Origin: Pilatotrama ljubarskyi
Lineage: Eukaryota > Basidiomycota > Agaricomycetes > Polyporales > Polyporaceae
DNA: 64,000 nucleotides
Reading direction: 5' to 3'
Assembly: GCA_022385805.1 (NCBI GenBank)
Contig: MU277702.1
Coordinates: 1 to 64,000, forward strand
Under the pieces are notes generated by a model, which was given only the letters and a program-made list of their open reading frames with translations, ran no database searches and was not told the DNA's origin. Made by a program: the position numbers and the translations under genes. This document shows positions 10,260 through 22,350 of this stretch, piece after piece (position 1 is the stretch's first letter; every line of letters starts with the position of its first letter).

Positions 10260-13200
10260 TCAGAAGTAGGGTTCATGAGAGGTCACGGGCGAATGTGTCC
10301 GTCGTCGGAGACTCCGGAGCGCGTCCTGCACGATCCGGAGCCAGGTCATCACCTTGTCGATCTCCTCAAACGCGCCCTCGATGCGCGCCTCGACCTTGCG
10401 CGTGAGGAACCGGCGCAGCACGCGTGTGTCGTCGTCCTCGGACTCGATGAGCGTCGACGAGAGCGACAGCACAGAGGAGCCGGCGGACTGAGGGCTCAGC
10501 GAGTAGTCGGAGTCGCTTCCGCTCCGGCCGTGTGTGAGCGGGAAGGGGACGGGGACAGCGTCTTTGGATGCGGCGCGCACGGTGGATGCGATCGCGGACA
10601 TGAAGGGGTCTTCAAGGTGGTCAGGTAGTCGAGCGATTCTAGCGCTCTCGAGAGCGGCTTTGCGGTTCTGTCCGAGGAGTTAGGTAAAAAGATAGGATCT
10701 AGGGAAATTATCACACGTACGACGACGATTGATTTTAGACGCCGCTCCGTCTGGAGCAACATGTGGGAAGAGAGCGTCAGGTAGTGATCGGCCTGAGACT
10801 CTCGGTCAGTCTGGGAAGGACATTGGTGGCGCATCATACATACGTTGTCCATGCACCCTTCGATACTAGACAGGTCCCTATTTGCAGTCTGGACAATGCT
10901 ACGCGATATCGAGATAAGCTCTTCATCGACTCGCGTTCGCCTAGATAGCGATTGTGGACTGCTTCTCGAGGACAGCGCCAAGCCTTGCTGAGGACCAGCG
11001 GTCCTCGATTCACTGACACTGTCCGGGAGCTCGAATTTGAGCTTCTTGCGGAACCACGCCTTCAGTCGCGCAGTCCCGCTCGATGAAGGGTCCTTCTTGT
11101 TGAGGAACGGCGGCGAGGTGTGCGTGGGAGGCGCGGACATATCGCCTCTGCTCGACTTGCGGACAAGCTCCTTGGTCGATGGCGATAGGAGCGCGTTCAA
11201 GAACGACGACTTTTCGGGCGACAAGGGCGGCTCGTCCTCCTCCGCGATCGTCTTCGTATGGAGGTACGGATACTCGGGGACGTCTAGGTGCTCCCTCGCA
11301 CCATTCTCATTCGACGACCGGAGGTCCGACATCGACCGCCACTTCCTGTTGAACTGGGAGGACGGCCGCCCAGACACCGCCGTGGCGTCCGAGTCCCCGG
11401 AATCTGTCGTCCGCCTTCGCGCGCGCTCCGTGCTGTCCCGGTGGTCCGAGAACCGAGCCCCGAACACGTCCTCGAGCTCGCGCGTCACGTCCTCGAGGAG
11501 TGTGTCGACCCGGCCGAATCGCCCACGTGCGTCGCGCAGCTCCTGCGCGCCCTCCTTGATGCGCGCCTGCATGCTGCGGATCCAGAGCTCGCCGAGGTGG
11601 AGGGCCTCGTCGAGCAGGTCATGCATGCCGTCCATCTCGCGCACGTCTGACTGTGCATAGTCGTGCCCGACGAGCGCGAGGTTGTCGAGGATGCGGTGGG
11701 GGAGGAGGGAGGTTTCGTCGTCAGGTAATGCTGAAGGAGTGTCGGGGCGGAAGAGCGTGTCGAGCTGTAGGCTCAGACGGGCGGGTGCCGGTACTTCGAG
11801 CAGGCTCCCGTAGGACGATGTTGAGCTGACAGAGCTGGAGAAGGGTCGGACGGTACGGAATGACGCGACTGAGCTGCTACGCCGTGGCTCGTTGTCGGCG
11901 CCAAACGCCACGCGTAGCTCAGGTCGCGCAACCTGCAACGCGGTCAGACTACAGGGGCATCAGCGTGCTGCCCTAAACACAATGACCTTGGCTCGTACCC
12001 TCTGGAGTTCTTCAGGTTACGGACAGCGCCGCGGTGGTCGCACGCCAGGAGGGCGCGCAAGACGTCGATACTGTGTCCATGTTCGGCCGCCACGTGGATA
12101 CACGTCTCGCCGTTCGCGTCCCTAGCTGAAAGCGGCGCACGAAGATCGAGGACCAGATGCTTGATAAATGCGTGCAGCTGAGAGACCGCTACATCGCCGA
12201 CGGGACCTTTCCTCTTCCTAGCCAAACAATGCAGGGGAGTCCCGTGCTTCGACGCCGTGTAGAGGCTCATGTCTGCGCCAGCGAGGAAGAGCGCATCGAG
12301 CACTTCCACGGATGCGTTATCACTGCAAATACCGTGGTGTAGCGGACTCCACCCTTGTGAATCCAGTTGGTTCACCAGAACAGACGTGCGATGCGAATTG
12401 TGGAACAAGTGCTGATACAGCCCGTGCACATTACCCGCGCAGACGGCATGGATGAGCCCTCCGGTCGCCTTGGATAGCACCGCCTCCGAAGGAAGAAGCG
12501 GAGGCTTCGACTTCAGAGAAGATGTCATCCATGACTCGACCTGTGCTGCGTACGGTGCGGGGACGTTGCACAAACGACGACGGTTGCCGTGCTGTACGGC
12601 ATTGAGCTAGGTCGAAGTGTGGGGCTGACACTTTGTGACTCACCAAATATTCCCGCGCTCGCTGTTTTCGGAGGGCGGATTCACAGATACAGAGGAGTTG
12701 TGGGTGCTGCAACGCGTGTTGGATCGCGGTGCGGTGATGGGTGTCTCTCAGATCGGGTCTGGCTCCCCTCGCAAGCTAAGACAAACAAGACCACTCAGTC
12801 GCGTGCGTGGACCGACGAGGTCAATCGCATACCAGAAGGGAAGCGGCCTCAATCGCGCCGTCGCGTGCGGTGTCTGGCACCAACGTCAGATCGCTGACTC
12901 TGAGTGACCGCAACGCGGTCGTAAGCAGGACTTACACATCAACGGAGTTACACCCAGCGCGTCGGTGCCGTCTACGGCGACCAGACCGCGGCTCTCGTCT
13001 AATAGGACGCGGATCGCGTCGGGGATATTCAGCCAGGCAGCGAGCCCGAGGGGCGTCACGCCGTGGACAGGCGCGTTCAGCGCGTACAAAGACGTCGTAT
13101 CGCTACCGATCAGCGTCCTCAGCACCTCGACCCTGCTCTGTAGCGCGAACGACGCGTCCGACACATCGACGTCCTCCCAGCTGCTAGTAAGACACGCATA

Positions 13201-13438
13201 CATCGCCCTTCAGCGCCCGATGTCCCAGCACGTTTCCAGAGAACCGACCACACCTATCTCCCGCGATCGCACAGCTGATGACCGTGTGCCCTGTCGCCTC
13301 GTCCGAGGCGTTCACGTCCGCGCCGCGCGCGAGTGCGGTCCTGACGGCGTCGAGGTCTGCGCGGGCTGCGGCGTCGAGCAGGTGCGCGTCGAGCGCGACG
13401 CGCGGTGTCCGTCGCCGAGCACGAGAAGCTGTCGCCAT
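10260..13438 (-). CDS. Ankyrin-repeat protein with long Ser-rich C-terminal region
   Basis: Exons on the minus strand: 13438-13254, 13183-12938, 12899-12833, 12775-12644, 12540-11999, 11948-10721, 10667-10260, giving about 935 aa. Ankyrin-type repeats fill the first third, for example LLDAAARADLDAVRTALARG, GVTPLGLAAWLNIPDAIRVL, LLARGARPDLRDTHHRTAIQ, QGWSPLHHGICSDN and NGETCIHVAAEHGHSIDVLR. The 50-nt intron 11998-11949 joins the repeats to the long C-terminal exon so that GLTALQVARPE completes another repeat-like unit. The two parts are therefore one gene. The C-terminal region is rich in Ser/Arg with coiled-coil-like patches. Exon 2 holds the ACCTCGAC octamer (13124-13131) that the 5.5-kb transposon hit in the paralog. 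Ankyrin proteins bind other proteins, and the specific partner is unknown. The exon 2 acceptor could also be 3 nt further in. Confidence 0.85.
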
Positions 13439-14550
13439 TCGGTCGCGAGAATGTGCGTCGATGAAGCAGAGAAGCAGCAGAGAAGCACGATAGCGTGGGT
13501 GGGTGGTGGTACAACGAGACGATGATGTCCGAGATGAAGGCGTGAGGAGGAAGGAAGCGAAGGCCGAGCGGGAAGGTTGGAGCAGCGGGAGCAAGTGCGG
13601 GGATTAGCCAGCGCTGGGTGCGGGTGTATAAGTACGGCAGACGGACTGGGCGGACGTGCGAAGACGAGCACACGAGGCGGGAAGACACGCTGCATCAGAA
13701 CCGCACAGACTCGGGCACACCACTTCCCAGCCAGATCCAGCGCAGACAGCCTCCGGCCTCGAGGCAGCGGCTAACCGAGCCCATGCACGGATATGGGTCT
13801 CTCTGCGTACCCACAAACAGCAGTGAGACCGCATCTGCGTGCTACCGGAACCCTCGACGGCAGAACGAGCACAAACACCGTCCGAGAAACTGTTTGGTTT
13901 GAGTCAAGCCTCGGCTCGACGCTTGGTGGCGCTCAGAGTTTGTTTGTGTCCCTCTGTTTGCACCCACCACCGACTATTGTCCCGCTCGCACCCTCGGGCC
14001 TCGAGGATACAGCAGGCGAGGCGAAATATATAGTAGGGACCATTCGAGTCCTCGAGTCGCTTCAGAGCGGCGATCGAGCTAAGAGGACGCAGCCGACACC
14101 GAGCCTCCGAGGAGCGTTTACCCTGCCGCGCTTATTTCAGACGCACATCTGTGACACGCAAATGTTTCTGATTGCGTGTACGCTTCTCGGAACAGCACAA
14201 TGCCACTCGTGCACAAGGACTACCGATATATGGGGGGAAGGACGATGTGCGACTGCAATCATGTGCAAACGATAATATGTGCGTGCAGCGGATACTAACG
14301 ACGACAACGACAAGCGATGCTAATGGGGGTGGATGATATGCATCAGGATGGGATGGACTATAGGTTACACATTGCGATATATGATGCTGATGACAGAACG
14401 GGGGTAGGAGAGTAACAAGATGGAGGAAGGGTGTGTGCAGTCCGACGAAACGATCGAGAGACACGAGGCTGGCGGTCGGCCGAGCGAGATCACACAGTGA
14501 CCTCCCCGGCATGCGAGCCGACACGTCCATCCGAGACTAGAATGCGGTGT
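13439..14550. other. Intergenic region between ankyrin gene and mex67
   Basis: About 1.1 kb. It should contain the ankyrin promoter on the left and the mex67 3' UTR on the right. Pyrimidine-rich minus-strand sequence gives open frames without family resemblance. No gene was recognised. Confidence 0.5.
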
Positions 14551-16925
14551 TCATGGCAAGAACGCGTCCTGTGGCAGATACGCATCGCTCGGGAGGTTCG
14601 CCTTCACGTAATAATGCATCAGCACACTGCGTCGCGTCCAGCCATCAGATATTTCTGCTCACTTTAACCTGCTCAAAGTTTGCCAGAGCCCGCTCTAGAT
14701 CCCAATTGTTGGTCTTCAGGCAGTCCTCCGCGAACTGAAGGTTGAGACGTGTACGGAGGACGAGGTCCTGCATGAGCGAACGCTGCGGTTCCGGCTATAC
14801 ACACGCAAAGGGTCAGCAAACGTCACAGCAGATCCCGACCCGCCATCAACGATACGATGTCGGGATCGGGCTGATCGATTCAGGCACGTACCAGGGGCGA
14901 GAGGGCTTGCTGCAGACCAGGGGAAGGGAGCAGATCGCCCGCTTGTACGCGCATCGGGCCGGGTCGCCACGCCTCGTGGCTGGAGTACGCACGAATGACC
15001 AGTTGGTCAGAGAGGATCACGACGTCCCAGCCGTTCTGCTTCGCGCTGTCAACCGAGAGCAATCAGAATCAAAGACACAGCTGCAGATGCCGCGGAAGCA
15101 ACTCACCGCGATCCGTCCGGTGCGATAGCCAGGACGAACGATCGATCGAAGGATCGAATACCTTCGGATGGCACTAGCATCGGGGCATCCTCAATCAGCC
15201 TCGCGAATTTGAATAGGTAGACAGGAAGAATCGACGTACGCTCCACGAACTGGCCGTGTATCGTGACGAGCAAGTTCGTTCTCTCGCCTTGCCGGATGGG
15301 GAAGGCGTCGACGGAGAACTTCTCGGGGGTTCCAGCAATGTCGTGTCTTGTGGCGGGCAAATCCGCCATTGCCTTCACCGCTTGCTCGCTTCCCAGGTGT
15401 AGTGACTGCGTGAGCTTCTGCAGGCCACCCGTGATTCGGTTGAGGTTGCGAGAACCTCCCATGCCGCCGCTCAACCAGGGTGCCCATTCGAGCTTCCGCT
15501 GATTAGGGAACTCCTTCGAGACGTGGATGCCTTCTATCCTAGCGCGAGGGGGGATACCGGTGTTCGCAGAGAAGGAGAAGGTCGCATCGGGCGCATAGAC
15601 GTCGAGCAGGGCGCCTCGCTGATTGTCGAAGAGAGGGAAATATCGAGTGAAGAAGTTGCTGACGATCGAACCGTCTACTCCGGCGATGAAGGACGGCTCC
15701 ATATTCCATGCGAAGGAGGAGAGGGCGGTATGGGGGCCGGTCGACGTTGACGCCGTTGCTGTTGGTGCATCGAACCCGACTCTCGCCACCGGCTCGCCGT
15801 CAAGGATCTCTAATGACGGGAACCGCCGTGCGATCTCGCTGGGGGACGGTCAGGTATATTCTGATGATCCTGATGTCGAACGTACCTCTTATACTGCTGA
15901 GCACGATTGTTCTTGTACTCCAGCTCCCGCATAGGGTTGCCGACGAGAATAAGTTCACGCAGCTGCTCCAACCTCCCCCGCTTCCCCGAAATGTAATCCA
16001 CCTCCTTCCATCCGCTCAGATTGTTCCCCTCCAATGACAAGTTCGCAAGCTTGGGCAGATAATGTGCCAAAGTCGACATAATACGCCCGCTAGTCAAACC
16101 ATTGTGAGCTAGCGAGATGGTCTCGACCTGCGCCACACAAAATGAGTAGTCATCCTGATACCACGAACCGACTCGCGTACCTCCGGTCGTAGCTTGCTTG
16201 CGATCTTGAACACTACTTGGGCCTCCTTCCCTGATGCGTCTGGGGAGGCAGGGGAAACGAGACGATGGCGCTTCAAGAAGTCGTCTTGATTCATCCTCTG
16301 TATACGGGTCAATGCTGAGCCACAGAACGTGAGAGCAAGCGACGCACCTCCAGATTTAGGAACTTCGCATCAGGATTCCACCTCCTCTTGACCCACTCCT
16401 TCCACAGGTCAATCACCTTCTCTGACATCGGAGCTCCATTCAGAGAGATGGCATTCCGTCGACCCCTAGTGCCACCCTTCAGCAGGCGTTGTGCCTGGGG
16501 ATCTCCGGCAGCAATGCGTGCGGTTAACTGCAGGTAACGGCGCGTGGCGAGAGGTGGAGGGTGGGGACGAAGAATTTGTGAGCCTTGTGTTTGGAGACAA
16601 TAGGAAAACGGAAAGCTCGACACCCCATCCAAAGGTCGAGTGCGGGTGCTGGGGGAGAATGTGAGCAAGCAAGAAACATAATAATTACCGATTTTGCAGT
16701 GCCATGCTGGTCTTTGCCCGTCAGGACGTCGATTGCCCGCGGTTTGTGAGGGTGGGCGCGCGCCCGGGTGGTATTCTTCACTGCACCCTTCCGGCCTCCT
16801 GGTTTGTCCGACACGTCGCGCATTTTTGCGTCTTGGTCGATGAGGCCTGCCTTCCGCAGCGCATTGGCTGCAATCGCCCGGCTGCCCGGTGCTGGTGTTG
16901 GACTGGAGAATGTCGGCTGCGACAT
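14551..16925 (-). CDS. mex67: mRNA export receptor Mex67 (NXF1/TAP family)
   Basis: Exons: 16925-16689, 16527-16348, 16297-16181, 16127-15886, 15838-15107, 15045-14892, 14794-14663, 14601-14551, giving 614 aa. A leucine-rich repeat region ([26 protein letters not shown], then [12 protein letters not shown] across an intron) is followed by an NTF2-like domain ([40 protein letters not shown]). A C-terminal UBA-like TAP-C domain follows ([34 protein letters not shown]) and the protein ends LPQDAFLP. Mex67 with its partner Mtr2 carries mRNPs through nuclear pores, and the NTF2-like and UBA-like domains bind Mtr2 and FG repeats. The last exon is only 51 nt. The first intron (161 nt) is longer than the rest and could hide a small extra exon. 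Confidence 0.95.
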
Positions 16926-17579
16926 GGATGCCAGACCGTGTGGCGCTCTCGACTGGAGGGTATTGAGCGGTGCTGGTCGGTTGGGGGGAAGGTTAGACGG
17001 TGTAGCCTCCGTAGTAGGTCAATAGACAACGCCGCAAGGGTGGGCGTTGCTGGGGCAGCGGAGTATGGAGGTTGAGAACAAGGACGGGTGTGGCTGAGAT
17101 GACGGTTCAAGTCGAAGAGCCTCTCACCGCCGCAGCGCCGGAGCCGCGCTCGGTGACCGCTGCAGCGCGGTGACTCGGTCACGCTCCGGATTTGTGGCCG
17201 GTCACAGTCACAGGCGGTGACAAAGCAATGTGACGGCGTGGATGGTGAGCGTGCCGGCGGCTGTGTTGCCTCGAGTTTTCGCCCTCGGCACAAATATGGG
17301 ACACGCGAAGGGGGCCAGGAATTTGTTGGGTGACTGTCCGTACAGCTGGCTGGCCGTTTGAGTGTCCGGGGCTGCTGATGTGGCGAGCAATGCGACTCTG
17401 CAATTTTCTGCGAATTTTCTCTGAGACTGAACCTCCGCAAGGGGACAGGGTGCGGAGGGGAAATGGGTCGGGGATGTGTTCCCACGGGGTTTGGTTGTTG
17501 TTCTCGACATCGATTGAGGCCTCCGCTCGCAGCGCGTTACACCATCTCTGGACTTTTATCACATAGTCCTCCAGAAATC
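16926..17579. promoter_or_regulatory. Divergent promoter region, mex67 / Myb-AT-hook gene
   Basis: A 654-bp spacer between two divergently transcribed genes, so both promoters must lie here. A near-palindromic GC-rich stretch occurs around 17130-17190 (GCCGCAGCGCCGGAGCCGCG and a related sequence). No TATA box is obvious. Long open frames on the minus strand here have no family resemblance. Confidence 0.5.
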
Positions 17580-19842
17580 ATGGACAATCCGCAATATTAT
17601 CAACCCCTCTCGCACGCCCTCCATGCACCTCTTGTGTCCGCATCCCACTCTTCTCCACGTCAGCAGTACGCCTCCTACCAGCAGCACACCGTGACGAACG
17701 GCGCCGGCTCTGGTCACCGCGAAGAGGAGGAAGAGGAGGAGGAAGACGACGAGGAGGTCGTAGAGGAAGAGCTCGACCACCACGACGCAGATCACCCCCA
17801 CCAGTCTGCCAGCAGCCACTCGTCTCCTCGCGTCAACGCTGCACAGAGTCAATCGAGGTCGACAGGGTGTGTACCCGATCTAGATTCGCCGTCGCGCTCG
17901 CCGTCTGACTCTGATTCATCTCGCGAAGTGCACCCCCAACGACCACCCCTGCGGACTACCACAGACAACCTGCGCCCCAACAAGATAACAACACCCAACC
18001 TGCCGCCAGCGAAGATGGTACCGAAAAGCGCAGGCCCGGTCGTCCCAGGGGTTCTAAGAATCGCAAGCCTCGCGTCTCAGCCGGCACCTCAGCCAAAGCC
18101 CCGTCCAACGTCGCGCATCCTGGTTTCTACCAGTACCCGCCTGCGCCTCCTACCAACGTATCTCAGAACCAGCAGTTCTACGAGTTCCAATGGCGTGCCT
18201 TGAACCTGTGCTCCGAGTTCTACAACGCCGCGGAGGAGTTGGTGGTGAGTGCGACGTGTGAACATCCGCTGTCGCGAGCTGCTCAATAGGGGCCGTTCCA
18301 TCTCCCAGAAAGCCGCATCTCCCATGGTCATCGCCCAATGCTATCAAGCTGGTCCGACAACAAAAATCGACCCACTGTTGATGATCGCTGAAGCCAAACG
18401 TGTCTGTGATAATCTCGTACGGACATCTTACCCTTCTGTTCTGCGTCTCCTCATGCTCTGATAGCTCGCGAACCCGAGCCAACTGGTCGGTCAACCTGTC
18501 CCGACGACCTACCCAGGCTACTCCTCCATGCCTCCGCCTCCGCCTCCCCCAGGATCAACTGCTGCTGCGGGGTCCGCTCCGGCCCCAGGGGCGGTGATCA
18601 CGAACCCTCAGACCTTCGTCATGCCTCTCAACTCGTCTTCCATGCCGCCTCCGTCGCAGCCGTACTATGCGCCGGTGTATTCTGCACCTCCCGGTTCGCG
18701 CTATCCGACCGCGCCGTACTATTACCCTCCGCAGGGCGCCGCACCTTATTACCCGCCGCCGTCCCAGCCGGGTACCTCGGCAAGCGCACCTCCCGCTCAG
18801 TCTTCTCCGCCTGCACCGGCCGCGCAACCAGCTGCACAAACGGCGCCTCCTGCACAACCACCGATACCTACTAATACTGGGACGATATCGACGTTCAACG
18901 CTGCTACTGGCAATACGGCACCTGGGGGCCACCAAGGTACATGGTCTGAAGAGGAGACGGACCGGCTCAAGAGGCTAGCCGAGCAGAGCAAGGAGATGGG
19001 CGGTGCTCAGAACAAGGGCGAAATCGAGTGGGATTGGGTTATACAGCAATGGGGCAACAGTAGAACGAGGTACGGGTGCCTGGACAGGTTGAGTAAACCA
19101 GTATTAACTGATGACTACGAGTAGACACCAGATTTTGCTGAAGGCGACGTCTTTGGGACTGAAGGAGAGCACTACACGTGGTACGAAGCGGCGTCGAGAA
19201 GCCGAGCCCGCCCCGGAGACCTCTGCTCCCCCGCCGCCCCCGCAGCAACAGCAGCAACAGGCGCAGCAGCAACAGCCACAGCAGCAGCAGCAGCCGCCCC
19301 CGCAACAACACCAACAACACCAACAACACCAACAACACCAGCAGCATACGCAGCAGCACCAGCAGCAACATCAACATCAGCAACACCACCAGCAACACCA
19401 GTCGCAACCTCCCCAGCAAGCGAGCGCCTCCAACATAGTCTCGCCCGCGCGTAGCCCTATCAACTCTACACCCACCTCAATCAACGCTTCTCCGGCCATG
19501 CAACCGCAGCGTCCGCCCTCTTCTGCCACGCCCGGTACTGGTGTGATCGTCCCAGGCCGTAGTACGTCCACGACCACTTCCACGAACGCGCCCTCCCTGC
19601 CCTGGCCCATGCCTACTGTCGCCGTTAACACGCCATCTCCTGTAATGGCAAGTGCCGCGACGGATTCACGAAACAACAACTACTATCGACCACGACCCAC
19701 ACAAACACAATCCTATGGTGCCGCTGCCGCTGCCGCTTCGACAGGCCCGCGTCCACCCTCTTCCCACGGCACCACCGCCGCTCATCATCAGTACATGTAC
19801 CAAACCAACGGAGGAGCTGCCAGACGAGATTCGAGGGCATGA
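17580..19842 (+). CDS. AT-hook and Myb/SANT-like nuclear protein
   Basis: Exons: 17580-17866, 17929-18244, 18309-18416, 18465-19069, 19125-19842, giving 677 aa. An acidic run lies near the N-terminus. An AT-hook core (KRRPGRPRGSKNRKPR) follows at about residue 130. Next come a short helical region (FYEFQWRALNLCSEFYNAAE) and a long Pro-rich stretch. A Myb/SANT-like helix set then follows (GTWSEEETDRLKRLAEQ, WDWVIQQWGNSRTRHQILLK). The tail is rich in Gln, His and Ser. AT-hooks bind the minor groove of AT-rich DNA and SANT-like domains bind DNA or histones, so a chromatin-bound regulator is inferred. The Gln/His tract is encoded by an impure CAG/CAA/CAC repeat (19247-19411). Its targets are unknown. 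Confidence 0.85.
19247..19411 (+). repeat. CAG/CAA/CAC trinucleotide-type repeat coding poly-Gln/His
   Basis: Long runs of CAG, CAA and CAC codons with some CCC lie inside the last exon of the Myb-like gene. They encode a Gln-rich then Gln-His-rich tract. Such tracts are length-variable between strains and common in fungal transcription regulators. Confidence 0.85.
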
Positions 19843-20387
19843 GCGGAAACTGCTGGTCGCATCCGTTCCTAGCATTTCGCGCCAACGGATTCTTCTGGAC
19901 TAACCGACAAAAGCCTGCCCATGCTTGCAACAGCCTTACTCTGTATCTCCCTTGGGATGTCTTGGACTTGTCCGTACTGCCCTTTGACTTTTTATTCCCC
20001 TTCACGTTCAATGTCCATATATGATCCTCGATGTATTGTGATGTAGTCGCTAGGCTTCAGCTTGGCTGATTCTGGGATTGTAAATGGCGCTGAGGCTTGT
20101 GACCTTTACCTGGTACATGTCCGTCGACGAGAGCTCAGGTTATGAAGGTGGTAAATGCTCTTTGGGTGAACATGACCGTGGGAGACGCAGAATGAGACTA
20201 GAATTGATGATAAGGGCGGGCGGGCGCCAAACGCACGCTGTGGCAGGTTCGAACCGGTTCGGCGCTTTCGTCATAACCACATCGCAAGAACTTCACGATG
20301 TCCTCTTTGAGGTATGTTCAAGGACCAAGTGCTGCAAAAACCACCGGAAGAGTACCGGATGTGATGCTTATACATGATTCAAGCGCA
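19843..20387. other. Spacer between the two Myb-like genes
   Basis: 545 bp between tandem genes on the plus strand. It should hold the 3' UTR of the first gene and the promoter of the second. A possible alternative in-frame start for the second gene lies at 20298. Confidence 0.5.
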
Positions 20388-22228
20388 ATGAGCCACCCTG
20401 GACCGTCCTCGTCCAGCGCGCAAGTGGCGACCGAGCCAAATCACACTCACTCGCCTACAATGATGATGAGCCAACCGCCTCCAAACCACACGGTTCAGGT
20501 ACGCCCAGACTCGGTTCTGAAACACCGTTTGCGCGCGTACACGGATTGACTGGCGCGTTGCACAGTCGGATGCCAATGGTGGTCCATACGTCTCGGTGCA
20601 TAGGGCGCACCCCTACGGTGTGCCGTCCACAGGCCCTGAGGGATACCCACACCATATCATCCCAGGCTATGTGCAGGGTCCGCCGCCGCCCGGCGGTGAG
20701 CTCATGTATGCGGGCGAAGCCTCTACGTCACAGGAAACCGCCGGCACAAGTGAGACAACACGCGGAGATGACGGCTCGCCCTCTCCGCCTGCAGGGGGGA
20801 GCGGGAGCGCCAATAGCAAGCGGAAGCAACCCGACTCCGCTGCGTCTGAGGGAAGTGTGCGGAAAAGGCGCCAGCGCGCCTCTGGACACTCGGGCGAGAA
20901 TGGCGTGGAGGGCGATGGTGAAGCGTTGGACGTAGATGTCGGTCCGAACGGAGGCCCTAAGCACTGGACGGAAGAGGAGAAGACGCGTTTCTTTACCTGG
21001 ATGCTCACCAGCGACGATCACTGGGACGCCTTCCGGACGCGGATGAACACTGTTTTCCGGGAGGTGAGTGGCCATGGCCCCCGCCGGAGTCGCGAGGCTG
21101 ACGTGCGTCCCCTGTAGTGTTCCAATGAGCTTTTCCCAGGACGGAAATCGTACACTGCTCTGAAGAGCTGCTTCCATCGCAACCTCGAGGTCTTCAAGCA
21201 GATTCACGCATTCCAAGTCTTCTCGGCTAACCGACTCCGCCAAATGCAAGCGGAGAACCCAAACGCTGAGCACCCCTCGGTCGATTCCATGCTCGAAACC
21301 GCCCGCGTCGCAGGACTGAATGTTGGCAGCCTCAACGTGAAGATCATCGATCGATGGTACGAGACTGGGTGGTTTGAGCTGTTCAGAAAGAGGTGAGCAG
21401 GCAGGCGCAATCGCCCTCGCCACGAGTGTCTTGGGATAACATACTCAATACTTCGCATGCAGGTATCGGGAGGACCCGAAGACGGGTTTGCTAGCGCCGT
21501 ATTACGGACCGAGCGAGGAACCAGAGGCGGGCCCTTCCACCGTCCCTGCCCCTCACAACATGATGGGCCTGCATGGCCACCCAAGCATCGATCCACATCT
21601 CGCCTCCCACCATGCCCTACCACATGCAGCAGAGAACGGCCCACATCAGCACCCCGCTTCTCCAGAGCCACCCCACGCAATGGCACCCATGCAGAATGGA
21701 GTGTACGCCTACCCAGCTTCGCTTTCACAACCAGTAGAGTACCGCCAGGTGGGACAGAGCGCGCCTCATACGCCGTCGACGTACTTGCGGTCGGCTCACG
21801 CGGCTCCTCCACGAACGCTGCAGCCTTCGGCCCCAAGTCCTGCGCGCACTCCAACCCTGTCCGCTTCGCGGACGCAGAGCGATGTGTCTCTCCATCGAGA
21901 ACCTGCGCCATATGACCATGCAAAGACGGCTCAAGTCCTCAGCAAGCTGAACTCTGTCACGGAGTCCCTCCTCGGCGTTTGCTCGTCGTTGAAGGAGCTC
22001 ATTCAGCAACAGGCGGAAGAAAGCAGAGCACGGACGGAGCTAATGCGCACCGAGGCTGCACAACGACAACAAAACGCCGCGGCGCCGAGTACGCAAGACA
22101 AGGAGAAGGAGATTTCCATAGAAAAGGTGACCTTCGCCACGGAGATTCTGAAGAACGGGCCCGAAAACGAAGATATCAAGAAAGCGGCCATCGAATGCTT
22201 GACGAAGTATCTCATGCGCGGACTATAA
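20388..22228 (+). CDS. Second Myb/SANT-like nuclear protein with C-terminal helical region
   Basis: Exons: 20388-20498, 20566-21063, 21118-21392, 21463-22228, giving 549 aa from the ATG at 20388. An upstream in-frame ATG at 20298 would add 30 residues. A basic, Lys/Arg-rich patch (KRKQPDSAAS, RKRRQR) looks like a nuclear localisation signal. It is followed by a Trp-based helix domain (PKHWTEEEKTRFFTWMLTSD, HWDAFRTRMNTVFRE) and an aromatic-rich segment (GRKSYTALKSCFHRNLEVFK). The Pro-rich middle leads to a C-terminal predicted coiled coil (LNSVTESLLGVCSSLKELIQ). This architecture recurs in Agaricomycete proteins annotated as Myb-like. A DNA- or chromatin-binding role is inferred. It lies directly downstream of another Myb-like gene on the same strand. 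Confidence 0.82.
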
Positions 22229-22350
22229 TGCGCGTGTAATCCTGGTATTGTATCATCCGACCATTGTGTGTTACATGATGTTACAACGAGAATGGTCTTC
22301 AGCGACAGTACACATATTCAAATGAACGTAAGGGATTCGGGCAACGTGCA

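Noticed and set aside
10496..11938. A separate 480-codon gene starting at 11938
   Set aside because: The frame begins with TTG, not ATG, and lies only a few bases after the apparent ankyrin stop. A 50-nt intron joins the two in frame.
14132..14530. A 132-codon minus-strand frame behind mex67
   Set aside because: It lies just past the mex67 stop in pyrimidine-rich sequence and has no family resemblance.
16778..17485. A 235-codon minus-strand frame
   Set aside because: It overlaps the first exon of mex67 in another frame and the divergent promoter. Its composition is Arg/Pro/His-rich shadow sequence.
18797..19419. Leu-rich minus-strand frames opposite the Gln/His tract
   Set aside because: They are antisense shadows of CAG/CAC repeats, which read as Leu/Val on the other strand.
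20236..20262. Possible tRNA T-arm (GGTTCGAACC)
   Set aside because: It is a palindromic piece without acceptor or anticodon stems around it.
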